Source: JAPORY01 sp965215385
Lineage (GTDB): Bacteria; Pseudomonadota; Alphaproteobacteria; Rhodobacterales; Rhodobacteraceae
DNA: 64,000 nucleotides
Direction: 5' to 3'
Assembly: GCA_965215385.1 (NCBI GenBank)
Contig: OZ244059.1
Location: 806,001 to 870,000 of the forward strand
Part shown: one piece after another, positions 34,654-44,461 of the stretch
Position numbering within the stretch: position 1 is the first letter of the stretch
How the letters are laid out: every line of letters begins with the position of its first letter
The notes under the pieces: model-generated
Seen by the model: the letters and a program-made list of their open reading frames with translations, nothing else
What the model was told of the DNA's origin: nothing
Database searches by the model: none
Translations under genes and position numbers: made by a program

Positions 34654-37600
34654 ATGACTGAATTTCACAAAATCCTAATTGCGAATCGCGGCGAGATTGC
34701 CATACGAGTTATGCGCGCCGCCAACGAAATGGGCAAAGCCACCGCCGCGGTGTTCGCCGAAGAGGATAAGCTCGGCCTGCATCGCTTTAAAGCCGACGAA
34801 GCTTACCGAATCGGGCATGGACTTGGTCCCGTTGCCGCCTACCTATCAATTGACGAGATGATCCGCGTTGCAAAGGCCTGCGGTGCCGACGCGATCCATC
34901 CTGGATACGGCTTACTCTCAGAAAACCCCGACTTTGTTGATGCCTGTACCGCTAATGGCCTCGCCTTTATTGGCCCCAAGGCCGAAACGATGCGTGCTCT
35001 CGGCGATAAAGCGTCAGCCCGACGTGTGGCAGCTACGGCCGGCGTACCGACGATACCGGCGACGCCTGTGCTTGGCGATGACCTCGGACTGATTCACTCG
35101 CAAGCCGAGGAACTTGGCTATCCGTTGATGCTCAAAGCCAGCTGGGGTGGCGGTGGTCGTGGCATGCGCCGGATCGACTCGCCAGCTGAATTGCAGGAGA
35201 AGGTATTAGAGGGCCGCCGCGAAGCCGAAGCCGCATTTGGCAATGCCGAGGGTTACCTCGAAAAGCTAATCAAACGCGCTCGTCACGTCGAAGTACAGAT
35301 ATTAGGCGATAAGCACGGCGACCTCTATCACCTTTACGAGCGTGACTGCTCGGTGCAGCGACGAAACCAAAAGATTGTCGAACGCGCACCAGCACCATAT
35401 CTTACCGAATCGCAGCGAGCCACAGTTTGCGACTTAGGTTATCGCATAGGTCGACATGTGAACTACGCGTGCGCCGGAACCGTCGAATTCTTGATGGACA
35501 TGGCAACTGACGAGTTTTTCTTCATCGAAGTCAATCCCCGTATACAGGTCGAGCATACCGTTACCGAGGAAGTGACGGGAATTGATATTGTGCAAGCGCA
35601 GATTCTGATTGCCGAGGGAAAAACGGTTGCCGAAGCAACGGGTAAGCGCGAGCAAAGCGACGTTCGTCTCAACGGACACGCGCTACAAACGCGAATTACC
35701 ACTGAAGATCCGCAAAATCAGTTTATTCCTGACTATGGGCGCATTACCGCCTATCGAGAAGCCACAGGCATGGGGATTCGTCTTGATGGCGGAACGGCTT
35801 ACACTGGCGGCGTCATTACGCGCTACTATGATTCTCTCTTGACGAAAATTACCGCTTGGGCACCGACCCCTGAGATGACAATTGCGCGAATGGATCGGGC
35901 GCTCAGAGAGTTTCGAATTCGCGGCGTCTCCACCAATATTGCCTTTGTTGAAAACCTGCTTAAGCATCCGACTTTCCTTGAAAACGAGTATAGCACCGAC
36001 TTTATTGACTCCACGCCCGACCTCTTTCAATTCTCGCGACGCAAAGACCGCGGCACCAAGGTTCTGACCTACATTGCAGATATCACGGTGAACGGTCATC
36101 CAGAAGTAAAGGACCGCTCACGACCGCCAGCAGGAATCAAAGCACCTCGCCCCCCTGAACCAAGTCGTGAGCCGATCATGGGGACGCGTAACCTCCTAGA
36201 GCAGAAGGGAGCAAAGGCTGTTGCCGATTGGATGCGTGCGCAGCGGCAACTCTTGATAACCGATACCACCATGCGAGATGGGCATCAGTCGCTACTTGCG
36301 ACCCGTATGCGCTCCATTGATATGATTCGCGTGGCTCCCGCCTACGCGGCTAATGTACCACAATTGTTCTCGGTTGAGTGCTGGGGTGGGGCAACCTTTG
36401 ACGTAGCGTATCGGTTTTTGCAGGAATGTCCTTGGCAACGATTGCGCGACCTACGCAGTCATCTGCCGAATCTCATGACGCAAATGCTCCTGCGCGGAGC
36501 CAACGGTGTCGGCTACACCAACTATCCCGATAATGTGGTGACCGCCTTTGTGACCGAAGCAGCAAAAAATATTGACGTCTTTCGTGTCTTCGACAGCCTG
36601 AACTGGGTTGAAAATATGCGGGTAGCCATGCACGCGGTCGTTGCTACCGGCAAAATTTGTGAGGCCGCCATTTGTTATACGGGCGACATTACTGATGCTG
36701 ATCGGGCAAAATATGATCTCAAGTACTTTGTTGGCATGGCGCAGGAATTGCATCGTGCCGGTGCCCATATCTTAGGTATCAAAGATATGGCTGGCGTGCT
36801 GAAGCCTGATGCCGCACGGATTCTAATTAAGACGCTACGGGAAGAAGTCGGCCTGCCGATACATCTGCACACCCACGACACCGCCGGCGTCGCTTGCGCA
36901 ACGATCCTAGCGGCATCCGAGGCGGGGGTTGATGCTGTGGACTGTGCCATGGACGCCTTTTCGGGCAATACCAGTCAAGCAACGCTTGGAAGCGTTGTCG
37001 AAGCCCTGCGAAACAGTGACCGTGACCCAAAACTAAGCATCAATGCGATTCGCGATATTTCCGAGTATTGGGAAGCGGTTCGGATGCAGTATGCCGCCTT
37101 CGAAAGCGGTATGCAGGCACCCTCCTCAGAGGTTTATCTGCACGAAATGCCCGGCGGTCAGTTTACCAATCTTAAAGCCCAAGCGCGTTCTATGGGGCTT
37201 GAGGATCGCTGGCACGAAGTTGCCCAAACCTATGCTGACGTTAATCAGATGTTTGGCGATATCGTCAAGGTAACGCCATCCTCAAAGGTTGTTGGTGATA
37301 TGGCCCTCATGATGGTGTCGCAAGGGCTCACCCGCTCTGATGTGGAGAACCCCGAAACCGATGTCGCTTTTCCCGATAGTGTTGTTGACATGATGCGTGG
37401 CAACCTCGGACAGCCCCCTGGCGGCTTTCCGGCAAAGATCGTCAAAAAAGTCCTCAAAGATGACCAGCCTATCCGTCATCGTCCGGGGCAAGATATGCCG
37501 CCAACCGACCTTGAGGCGACGCGACTTTCGGTGGCTGAGGAACTCGCAGACGCAATTGATGATGAAGATCTGATGGGCTATTTAATGTATCCGAAGGTTT

Positions 37601-38088
37601 TTCTGGACTACCACAATCGCCATCGAAAATATGGCCCGGTCCGCACGCTGCCGACGCCTACCTTTTTCTACGGCATGAGCCCGGGTGAGGAAATCAGCGC
37701 CGAAATTGATCCCGGCAAGATTCTCGAAATTCGGTGTCAGGCTATCGGTGACGTTGATGAAAAAGGCGAGGTTCGCGTTTTCTTCGAGTTAAATGGGCAA
37801 CCGCGGGTTATTCGTGTCCGCAATCGGCTCGTGTCGTCGCAACTCACGTCCCGCAACAAGGCAGAGGCATCTAATCCGAACCACGTTGGTGCCCCAATGC
37901 CTGGCATTGTCGCAACTATCGGCGTCAAGGAGGGCGCACCTGTCCGCAAAGGGGACCTGCTGATAACCATTGAGGCCATGAAAATGGAGACGGGTATACA
38001 CGCCGAAAGAGATGCTACCGTTACCGCCGTCCGGGTTGCACCCGGCGATCAGATTGACGCTAAGGACTTGTTACTTGAAATCGCATGA
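34654..38088 (+). CDS. pyc: Pyruvate carboxylase
   Basis: A single polypeptide of 1144 aa, full length for the family. The biotin carboxylase part (residues ~1-450) begins FHKILIANRGEIAIRVMRAA and has the ATP-grasp stretch KASWGGGGRGMR. The carboxyltransferase (residues ~530-800) includes TTMRDGHQSLLATRM and MDAFSGNTSQ. The C-terminal biotin carrier has the EAMKMETG lysine site. It makes oxaloacetate from pyruvate, ATP and bicarbonate. ATG 34654 is chosen (AAGG upstream) over GTG 34645. The DabAB bicarbonate system in the same window could feed it. Confidence 0.97.
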   Translation: MTEFHKILIANRGEIAIRVMRAANEMGKATAAVFAEEDKLGLHRFKADEAYRIGHGLGPVAAYLSIDEMIRVAKACGADAIHPGYGLLSENPDFVDACTANGLAFIGPKAETMRALGDKASARRVAATAGVPTIPATPVLGDDLGLIHSQAEELGYPLMLKASWGGGGRGMRRIDSPAELQEKVLEGRREAEAAFGNAEGYLEKLIKRARHVEVQILGDKHGDLYHLYERDCSVQRRNQKIVERAPAPYLTESQRATVCDLGYRIGRHVNYACAGTVEFLMDMATDEFFFIEVNPRIQVEHTVTEEVTGIDIVQAQILIAEGKTVAEATGKREQSDVRLNGHALQTRITTEDPQNQFIPDYGRITAYREATGMGIRLDGGTAYTGGVITRYYDSLLTKITAWAPTPEMTIARMDRALREFRIRGVSTNIAFVENLLKHPTFLENEYSTDFIDSTPDLFQFSRRKDRGTKVLTYIADITVNGHPEVKDRSRPPAGIKAPRPPEPSREPIMGTRNLLEQKGAKAVADWMRAQRQLLITDTTMRDGHQSLLATRMRSIDMIRVAPAYAANVPQLFSVECWGGATFDVAYRFLQECPWQRLRDLRSHLPNLMTQMLLRGANGVGYTNYPDNVVTAFVTEAAKNIDVFRVFDSLNWVENMRVAMHAVVATGKICEAAICYTGDITDADRAKYDLKYFVGMAQELHRAGAHILGIKDMAGVLKPDAARILIKTLREEVGLPIHLHTHDTAGVACATILAASEAGVDAVDCAMDAFSGNTSQATLGSVVEALRNSDRDPKLSINAIRDISEYWEAVRMQYAAFESGMQAPSSEVYLHEMPGGQFTNLKAQARSMGLEDRWHEVAQTYADVNQMFGDIVKVTPSSKVVGDMALMMVSQGLTRSDVENPETDVAFPDSVVDMMRGNLGQPPGGFPAKIVKKVLKDDQPIRHRPGQDMPPTDLEATRLSVAEELADAIDDEDLMGYLMYPKVFLDYHNRHRKYGPVRTLPTPTFFYGMSPGEEISAEIDPGKILEIRCQAIGDVDEKGEVRVFFELNGQPRVIRVRNRLVSSQLTSRNKAEASNPNHVGAPMPGIVATIGVKEGAPVRKGDLLITIEAMKMETGIHAERDATVTAVRVAPGDQIDAKDLLLEIA

Positions 38089-38104
38089 TGAACCGAATTT
38101 ACGA

Positions 38105-39349
38105 TCACGATGTCAATCCAAAACTGCCAAAGGGGATATATCGAACACAGTCCCCGACACGGATATCTTGGGCTTCGTCGCTCAGTTCGACCAGACCCTC
38201 AGCCCAAGATAAACCACTAATTCTACCAGATCCTTCGGATTGGAAGACTTCAGCTTTGCCGCCGCGCATGCGCGCCCGAAGATATTCTTTGCGCCCGCCG
38301 CGCTTTCGCTTGGCGAATGCCGCTGGAACATCAAAACCTTGTGGTTCACGCCAAGCTTGGCCCGAAAGAACTCTCATCGCTGGTAATGCAAAAATTAGTG
38401 CACAAATCATGACGGCAACCGGGTTGCCGGGCAGACCAAATACCGGTACTCCGTGCCACTCCCCTAACACGAGTGGCCGTCCTGGCTTTATAGCGATCCG
38501 CCAGTCATGTACACTATTTGTCGCCTTTAAAATGGCACCAACGTGATCTTCATCGCCAGCGGAGGCTCCGCCCGAGGTGAGAATCACATGCGCCTGCTTC
38601 GCGGCGCGATTCAAAGTCTTCCGCAAAGCAGCGCGATCATCTGGAATACAACCCAAATCGACGGGATCAAAACCAAACTCAGAAATCATCGACAATAGCA
38701 GCGGTCGATTGGCATCGTAGACTTGATCTGCTCGCGCCTTGGCTCCAGTCTGGATGAGCTCGTTCCCGGTTGAAAGAATTGCCACTCGCAGAGGTTGCCG
38801 AACGTCAACAGTCACCACGCCAACAGCAGCCGCCAGTGCTAAATCGGCCGCCATTAAGCGACGCCCCGCTGGTACTGCCAACTCACCGGCCGTGAGATCC
38901 TCACCCGCCTTTCTGATGTTTGCACCCTTTGTCGCCACTATTGCGATCTCGACTCCCTCGCAAGTCGTGCGCGTGTCTTCGTCGCGCACAACGGTATCGA
39001 CGCCTTTTGGGATCGCTGCGCCCGTCAAAATGCGAACCGCAGATCCGCTCGGAATACTTTCTTGAAAGGGCAAGCCCGCTGCCGCACGACCGTCAACCAG
39101 ACGATATAACTGTGGTTGATTCGTCTTACCAGTAGCGAAACCAAAACCATCGACAGCAGCATTAGCCTGCGGTGGATGGGCACGTTGCGCGATAATGGGT
39201 TCGGCAAGTACGCGACCCCTGACTTGATGGTCTAAGGCACGCCTCTCAGACGCCATCATCGGCGAAGTCCTTAGCCTTAAGCGCTGCAATACGTCCCTGA
39301 CAGGAGTCAGTTGTATTCCATCGGTTGAGTCAAAACAATCAGTACTCAT
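38105..39349 (-). CDS. moeA: Molybdopterin molybdotransferase MoeA
   Basis: A protein of about 414 aa. It inserts molybdate into adenylated molybdopterin. Visible segments are RALDHQVRGRVLAEPI, NAAVDGFGFA in place of the usual S-A-M-D-G-Y-A loop, ILTGAAIPKGVDTVV, VAILSTGNELI, ILTSGGASAGDEDHV and FGLPGNPVAVMI. The loop change (N-A-A-V-D-G-F-G) keeps the Asp and Gly. The end lies 16 bases from the pyc end on the other strand, so the two genes converge. ATG 39349 is chosen; 39370 is the longer option. Confidence 0.94.
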   Translation of the reverse strand: MSTDCFDSTDGIQLTPVRDVLQRLRLRTSPMMASERRALDHQVRGRVLAEPIIAQRAHPPQANAAVDGFGFATGKTNQPQLYRLVDGRAAAGLPFQESIPSGSAVRILTGAAIPKGVDTVVRDEDTRTTCEGVEIAIVATKGANIRKAGEDLTAGELAVPAGRRLMAADLALAAAVGVVTVDVRQPLRVAILSTGNELIQTGAKARADQVYDANRPLLLSMISEFGFDPVDLGCIPDDRAALRKTLNRAAKQAHVILTSGGASAGDEDHVGAILKATNSVHDWRIAIKPGRPLVLGEWHGVPVFGLPGNPVAVMICALIFALPAMRVLSGQAWREPQGFDVPAAFAKRKRGGRKEYLRARMRGGKAEVFQSEGSGRISGLSWAEGLVELSDEAQDIRVGDCVRYIPFGSFGLTS

Positions 39350-39636
39350 GAAATCAGAGCAACGGAGCAAAACAGAGCAAAGGTTGGCAATCTGTTATTG
39401 ATGAGTAACGACCCGCGGTTATGGTCAGGCGATGGACGGTGCAAGAGGTTCGGCACGGATTCATTCGGCAGGTAGAGAGTATGATGACGGCACCAAAGCA
39501 ACCACCATTACGGCGACCATCAAATTTTCAAACCGCGCAGACATACTTACAGGCCGACCGACACCGCAAAGGTGCGAACCAAACTATTTTTGGATATCAA
39601 CTCTCTCGCAATATCGCAGCTTAACATGATCGCTGT

Positions 39637-40128
39637 TCACAATCCAACTTTTTCGGAGATGAAATCAGCAATGGCAGGGGTATCGTTCAAGTCGAGTAAT
39701 CGACAATCTGTAATCAGTTTTTCGTCGCTCGCAACAGCGCAAATCGTTGGGTCGTGCGGAGCCATTAGTTCGCCCTTGCTCCCAGCCCGATGCACCTCAA
39801 TCTTTTGATGCCGCTCCTGTTTGTAGCCTTCAACGAGAACTAAATCCACCGACGTTAATCGGGGAAGTATTTCATCTAATCTCAATTCTACCGCATCATG
39901 TAGCTCGTGCATGATCGCAAAACGTTGCCGAGAAGAAATGACAACTTCCTTGGCGCCGGCAGCGCGATGGCGACAGCTATCAGTACCGGCGTGGTCAATA
40001 TCGAAATTATGATGCGCATGTTTGATTGTTGACACCAAATGACCGCGACTAGTCAGTTCTTTCAGCAAGCGTTCAATGAGGTCCGTCTTACCCGCATTTT
40101 TCCAACCGACGATACCCAACGCCTTCAC
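39637..40128 (-). CDS. mobB: Molybdopterin-guanine dinucleotide biosynthesis protein MobB
   Basis: A GTP-binding protein of 163 aa. The P-loop is GIVGWKNAGKTDLIERLL at the N-terminus, and HHNFDIDHAGTDSCRHRAAGA and LVLVEGYKQERHQKIEVHR follow, all typical of MobB. It assists MobA in making bis-MGD. The GTG start overlaps the mobA stop by 4 bases (GTGA), so the pair is translated in series. Confidence 0.94.
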   Translation of the reverse strand: MKALGIVGWKNAGKTDLIERLLKELTSRGHLVSTIKHAHHNFDIDHAGTDSCRHRAAGAKEVVISSRQRFAIMHELHDAVELRLDEILPRLTSVDLVLVEGYKQERHQKIEVHRAGSKGELMAPHDPTICAVASDEKLITDCRLLDLNDTPAIADFISEKVGL

Positions 40129-40748
40129 AACAGTTTCTCCGCCGCAATCAAATCTTCTGGGGTGTTGACATTGAAGAAGGCTCTACCTTCGGTTGGCGGA
40201 AATTCAACACAAATTCCTTGGTTCTGGTCGGTCCAGCGAACAATCTTCCGTAGGCCTGACTGCAGCGAGCGCCGTAGATCCTCGCGTAGTTCGACGGGCC
40301 ATAAACCGAAGGTTGGGTGACGGACTTTTCCCTTCGTCGGATGGTTTTCGGCGGCCAAAACTAGTGGGAACTCCACCCTTCTGGACTTTTCTCTTAGGCG
40401 TTGCACGAGGTCTTTGGGAAAGAAGGGGGTGTCCGATGCAACAGATACAATTTCCGTTTGTCCGATTGCTGACGCCCAATCCATACCTGCCAGAATGCCG
40501 GCAAGCGGCCCAAGAAATCCATCACTGCTATCGGGAATAACTGGATAGTTAAAATCTGAAAACCGCTGGGGATTGCCGTTGGCATTGAGCGCAATTTGCG
40601 ATACCTGTGGCGCGAGGCGAGCAATGACATGGGATAGTATGCTCTGCCCCCCGAGGTGCAATAGACATTTTTCTTGCCCGCCCATGCGAGTCGCACGGCC
40701 GCCGGCGAGGATCACCGCTGGCGGCAATGACCTTGTCGCTAATGTCAC
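40125..40748 (-). CDS. mobA: Molybdenum cofactor guanylyltransferase MobA
   Basis: A protein of 207 aa starting at GTG 40748, whose first bases overlap the fdhD stop (GTGA). The nucleotidyltransferase signature AVILAGGRATRMGGQEKCLL lies at the N-terminus, and VASDTPFFPKDLV gives the metal-binding Asp. PLAGILAGMDWA and RAFFNVNTPEDL are also standard. It attaches GMP to molybdopterin. A longer frame upstream to 40889 lies within fdhD and is not used. Confidence 0.94.
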   Translation of the reverse strand: MTLATRSLPPAVILAGGRATRMGGQEKCLLHLGGQSILSHVIARLAPQVSQIALNANGNPQRFSDFNYPVIPDSSDGFLGPLAGILAGMDWASAIGQTEIVSVASDTPFFPKDLVQRLREKSRRVEFPLVLAAENHPTKGKVRHPTFGLWPVELREDLRRSLQSGLRKIVRWTDQNQGICVEFPPTEGRAFFNVNTPEDLIAAEKLL

Positions 40749-41593
40749 GGTTTTGACCTTCTGGCGCGGCTTTGCTTGCGCTCCAGATCCCAGATCAATT
40801 GATCGGCTCCACTCAGACAAACAAATCTCTGCCCGCGAAGACGACCGATTAGTGTTAATCCAACGTTTCGGGCAATTTCCACTCCCCACGCAGTGAAACC
40901 CGACCGTGATACCAATACCGGGATTCCCATCACCGCCGTCTTGATAACCATCTCTGAGGTTAGTCGGCCAGTGGTATAGAGAAGTTTATTACCCCCAGCT
41001 TCATTATTCTGAAACATCCAACCAGCAATTTTATCCACGGCGTTGTGTCGGCCGACATCTTCCATATAAACCATTGGATGGTTTTCGTGGCACAAGACAC
41101 ATCCATGAATAGCACCAGCCGACAGATAGAGAGACGGGACTCGATTGATTGCCGCTACGAGTTCATAAAGCCATGATACCTTAACTTCTTGCGGCGGCAG
41201 GGTTAATTCCTCTAGTCCCTCCATGACATCTCCAAAAATGGTGCCAACGGCGCATCCACTCGTGCGGATTTTTTTTGTCATTTTCTGTTCATAATTGCTT
41301 TGTTCGGCTGTTCTCACAACGACGGTCTCGACTTCTTCGTCGAAATCCACCCCGACAATCGTATCCGTGGGACGCAACATTCCCTGATTTCGCAAGAACC
41401 CCAGAGCCAATAGCTCTGGGTAATCACCGATCGTCATTGCCGTAATAACTTCTTGACTGTTGAGGAATATCGTCAGTGGGCGTTCTTCGACAACTCTAGC
41501 AACTTGTGCCTGACCGTCGTGATCAATACCCTCCACTTCTCGAGTCAAACCAGCGGTCTCCGGTACCGGCATTATGAGATACGATTTTGACAT
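40745..41593 (-). CDS. fdhD: Formate dehydrogenase accessory sulfurtransferase FdhD
   Basis: A protein of about 282 aa that carries sulfur to the molybdenum cofactor of formate dehydrogenase. It has RPLTIFLNSQEVITAMTIGD, FLRNQGML and YMEDVGRHNAVDKIAGW (the conserved core), then TTGRLTSEMVIKTA and SRSGFTAWGVEIA. The active-site loop reads TSGCAVGTIFGD, with only one of the two cysteines of the usual CxxC pair. The residual first cysteine is the functionally important one in Escherichia coli. It heads fdhD-mobA-mobB, coupled by short overlaps. No formate dehydrogenase gene lies in the window. Confidence 0.93.
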   Translation of the reverse strand: MSKSYLIMPVPETAGLTREVEGIDHDGQAQVARVVEERPLTIFLNSQEVITAMTIGDYPELLALGFLRNQGMLRPTDTIVGVDFDEEVETVVVRTAEQSNYEQKMTKKIRTSGCAVGTIFGDVMEGLEELTLPPQEVKVSWLYELVAAINRVPSLYLSAGAIHGCVLCHENHPMVYMEDVGRHNAVDKIAGWMFQNNEAGGNKLLYTTGRLTSEMVIKTAVMGIPVLVSRSGFTAWGVEIARNVGLTLIGRLRGQRFVCLSGADQLIWDLERKQSRARRSKP

Positions 41594-41958
41594 TTTTTTG
41601 GCATCCACGATTTGCACGCGGGCGATATGAATCCCTGAGCGGCAAGATTACAATCGAAGCATTGAGAACGAATAATTCTCAAGACTTGATCCAACTCGTC
41701 AAAGCCATTTGGCATTTTGAGTATGGTTCGTGACTCTACCGTTCGTCAGCTAACAGATCTATCACTCGCGCAAGACCAACGGAACGAATCTAAGCCAATA
41801 ATCGAACTCTCAGCCGAGGATTTTCGAGCAAAATAGACCAACGCATTCCCTACCCTCTCATGCCTTCAAAGAGGGCAATTGACGCTCCTAGTTTTTTTGA
41901 CATCACGCGAAATCTTCGGTTGACCTTTCTCAAACAAAAACATATGTTCCGTCTTAGA
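41594..41958. other. Intergenic region before tRNA-Gly
   Basis: A divergent region of about 365 bases upstream of fdhD and of the tRNA. The tRNA promoter at 41920-41948 is the only clear signal. A 37-codon ORF beginning near 41723 has no supporting features. Confidence 0.5.
41920..41948 (+). promoter_or_regulatory. Sigma-70 promoter of tRNA-Gly
   Basis: TTGACC (41920-41925) and TATGTT (41943-41948) are separated by exactly 17 bases. The tRNA starts 10 bases after the -10 box, so the transcript has almost no 5' leader. Confidence 0.7.
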
Positions 41959-42033
41959 GCGGGCGTAGCTCAGTGGTAGAGCATTACCTTGCCAAGGTAA
42001 GGGTCAAGAGTTCGAACCTCTTCGTCCGCTCCA
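41959..42033 (+). tRNA. tRNA-Gly (GCC anticodon)
   Basis: The acceptor stem GCGGGCG pairs with CGTCCGC (one G-U). The D-arm has AGCTCAGTGGTAGAGC, the anticodon arm is TTACC-TTGCCAA-GGTAA with anticodon GCC, and the T-arm holds GTTCGAAC. Discriminator T and an encoded CCA complete the 3' end at 42033. The total is 75 bases. Confidence 0.97.
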
Positions 42034-42352
42034 GCCTTTCTTGCGACCGTTTTCTAACCATTGCGAGCACGTTTTTCATGTTCGTTGCTCGTCTCCGAGT
42101 ATCCCACGATTCGGGATTAAAAATATCCGCAAGAATCAATCTGCCATCCATCATTTTCTACCTTCGTGTTGGCACGTGCAACAACCTCCGGCGCAAAGAG
42201 ATATGCGAAAAGCGGCAAATTCTGCCGCTGCGACGGCGACGATCTCAAAGTCAAGCAACGCACTTTGCCCTTAGCCGACATAAATTTTACCTCCGATGCC
42301 AACCTGTTCTAGGCCCTGGTACAATCTGGCGAAAAGTAAATTTGTGCGCAAA
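42034..42352. other. Intergenic region between tRNA-Gly and folE2
   Basis: About 320 bases in which the tRNA and folE2 transcripts converge. Short ORFs here are not supported. I see no clear terminator hairpin. Confidence 0.45.
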
Positions 42353-43456
42353 TTAACCCACGTGGAACAAGGTATCAAAGAGTCTCGGATCTAAACTCTG
42401 CTGCGAAAAAGTCGGTCCTCGAGTTAATATGGCAATAGCATCGTGACTATGTAGACTTTCTTGATGACTCACTATCACCCGATAGTCGCCGATGCGAGTA
42501 TCGCTTTCGAATGCTTGGCAAAAAAGCCGACCGGCATCCTCGACGAACATGGGATTGGCCGCATTCAATTCAGCAAATGCTTGCTCATCCTCGCGCATTA
42601 CCATTACTTGAGTTTCCGTCGGCACAGCGTCACGGCAAATCTCAATTAGATCCTCAAACCACATGAGTTCGCCGGTAGAATTTGCCTCAATGGATATGCG
42701 TGCAACAGATCGCTGTGAGTGAGGTGTCGCAAGTTGGCCCCTGACCGTCCTCGCATGTTCGGCGAGTTCCAATGAGCACGGACAGGTCGAGGAGTATACA
42801 TAGTCAAGATGGATGATTTTGGTGGCACCGCCGCCATTCTCGACGACCTCAAGTGCCATATCGTAATACTGATAACCAATCAAACCTGACCGCAAACTCT
42901 CGACCCGAACTGGGAACGCAAATCGCATTTGCAGCCGCGCATCAACACTTTCAAGGTCAGATTTGTAATCTGCGAGCACGGCTTCAATTACCTCTAAGCT
43001 AAACGCCTTTTCGGCATGGCGGTAGAATGACCGCATAATGCGCGACATGTTAATTCCCTTTTTCAGCGCATCAAGGCTTACGCTGCCAGTGACCGATGTT
43101 GGTAATTTCACCTCCCCGCTGTCACGCAATCGATAACGGACTGGCAGTCGGAAATTCGACACGCCAACGTGCTCTATTCGCTTCTTGACACCGCAAATCA
43201 AACTTGCTGGTCCGTTTTGCAGGTCTGGAAGTCCAGCCTTATAATCCTCTGTACTTCGGAAGTTTTTCGGGTACTTCCTTGACAAATTACCATTCTCGTG
43301 CGTGCGATTGCTAGCAAGGGCGGGCGTTAGTTCTGCGCGTAGCGCGTCAAGTTCCTCAGACGAAGCCTGCCCTACCCACGAATTGATTGTGTTGATGGAC
43401 GCCTGCAAGAGATCTTGTTGGGCGTTGGGTGGATTTGATTTTTGGGGTTCGGTCAT
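42353..43456 (-). CDS. folE2: GTP cyclohydrolase FolE2
   Basis: A protein of about 367 aa of the COG1469 family. It makes dihydroneopterin triphosphate, the first step of folate synthesis, and needs no zinc-dependent FolE. Family stretches are GVSNFRLPVRYR near residue 100, TGSVSLDALKKGINMSRIMRSF (cited in part), YSSTCPCSLELAEHA with the metal-binding Cys, and SQRSVARISIE. A conserved Glu lies in MWFEDLIEICRDAVPTE. The start is at either of two adjacent ATGs (43459 or 43456). It stands alone, with its promoter in the region up to 43837. Confidence 0.95.
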   Translation of the reverse strand: MTEPQKSNPPNAQQDLLQASINTINSWVGQASSEELDALRAELTPALASNRTHENGNLSRKYPKNFRSTEDYKAGLPDLQNGPASLICGVKKRIEHVGVSNFRLPVRYRLRDSGEVKLPTSVTGSVSLDALKKGINMSRIMRSFYRHAEKAFSLEVIEAVLADYKSDLESVDARLQMRFAFPVRVESLRSGLIGYQYYDMALEVVENGGGATKIIHLDYVYSSTCPCSLELAEHARTVRGQLATPHSQRSVARISIEANSTGELMWFEDLIEICRDAVPTETQVMVMREDEQAFAELNAANPMFVEDAGRLFCQAFESDTRIGDYRVIVSHQESLHSHDAIAILTRGPTFSQQSLDPRLFDTLFHVG

Positions 43457-43459
43457 CAA

Positions 43460-43837
43460 AGTGGCTCTCTGAGTTTAGCGTAATTCCGCGCTAACTAACG
43501 AACAGACAACAAGACACGCACGGAAATTAGTTGGGATGCGGGGTTCTTAGGTGCTTAGTGACAATCGCAAAGTTTAGTCAATTGGGCTCATAAGGCAATC
43601 TGACAGCACGAGCAGCGATTGCGCGTGAAACCTTCCACGTGATTGCTCAAACTTTGGCTACCTCGTTAATTTCGAGAACAAACAGTCAAATAGACTCTTC
43701 GTCGGCAATGGACAAGGTAACGTTGCAGAAATTTGCCGCCGACTAAGCGCACCTTCTGGATTTTGACAATTAATGACCCAGAAACGCGACATTGAATATT
43801 GCTCAAGAAGTCGAACTGTGGTCGAGTTGTTGCCGTT
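43460..43837. other. Intergenic region between folE2 and yciB
   Basis: About 380 bases upstream of folE2 and downstream of yciB, all on the minus strand. No gene or clear hairpin. It should contain the folE2 promoter. Confidence 0.45.
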
Positions 43838-44455
43838 TTAGGGATCAGAGGACAGTTGGTCTTCAATCAATTCGGATCGCAATAAGTATATTTGCCAACC
43901 GATGAATACGATCAGAAATATCGGAAAGCCGAAAGTTTCAATTTTAACCCAAGTATCCGTCGATAGGGTTCGCCAGACGATTTCATTCGCGACTGCCAAT
44001 AACGCAAAGCCTAAAATGACGCGGCGGGTGAATTTCATCCAGCCCGTGTGCGTCATCGGAATCGCTTCCGCCAAGAGCCACTCCAAGTAGGATTTTTTCA
44101 GCAGCAGACCGAAAGCTAGGACCGCAGCGATCCCCCCGTAGACGACAGTCGTCTTAATTTTGAAGAAGCGCTCATCGTTGAACCAAGCTGTGAGGGCACC
44201 AAACAGAATTACAAGCACCGCCGTGAAGATTTGCATGCGCGACAACTGTCCCGTTAGCCACCAGAGTAGACCGATTGCGGACAGAAGTAACGGGATGAAG
44301 GCTACCGTTGCCACGATAAATCCAGAGTACTCGATACCGCCGATATCGAACGTCTGATCTCGCAGCTTCAGGTATAAGATAAAGAACGCAATTGGCGGTC
44401 CCAACTCCAAAACCTGACGCAATACCGGATTTGCCGATGCTCTCGATTTCATCAT
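43838..44455 (-). CDS. yciB: Inner-membrane-spanning septation protein A family (YciB/IspZ)
   Basis: A protein of 205 aa with about five to six membrane helices. It has LELGPPIAFFILYLKL at the N-terminus, TAVLVILFGALTAWFNDERFFKIKTTVVYGG (cited in part) and WMKFTRRVILGFALLAVANEIVWR near the end, the YciB pattern. The protein helps keep the cell envelope together during division in enteric bacteria. The start is at 44455 or at the next codon, 44452. It follows the EamA gene by 6 bases, as in other alphaproteobacteria. Confidence 0.92.
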   Translation of the reverse strand: MMKSRASANPVLRQVLELGPPIAFFILYLKLRDQTFDIGGIEYSGFIVATVAFIPLLLSAIGLLWWLTGQLSRMQIFTAVLVILFGALTAWFNDERFFKIKTTVVYGGIAAVLAFGLLLKKSYLEWLLAEAIPMTHTGWMKFTRRVILGFALLAVANEIVWRTLSTDTWVKIETFGFPIFLIVFIGWQIYLLRSELIEDQLSSDP

Positions 44456-44461
44456 TTTTTG

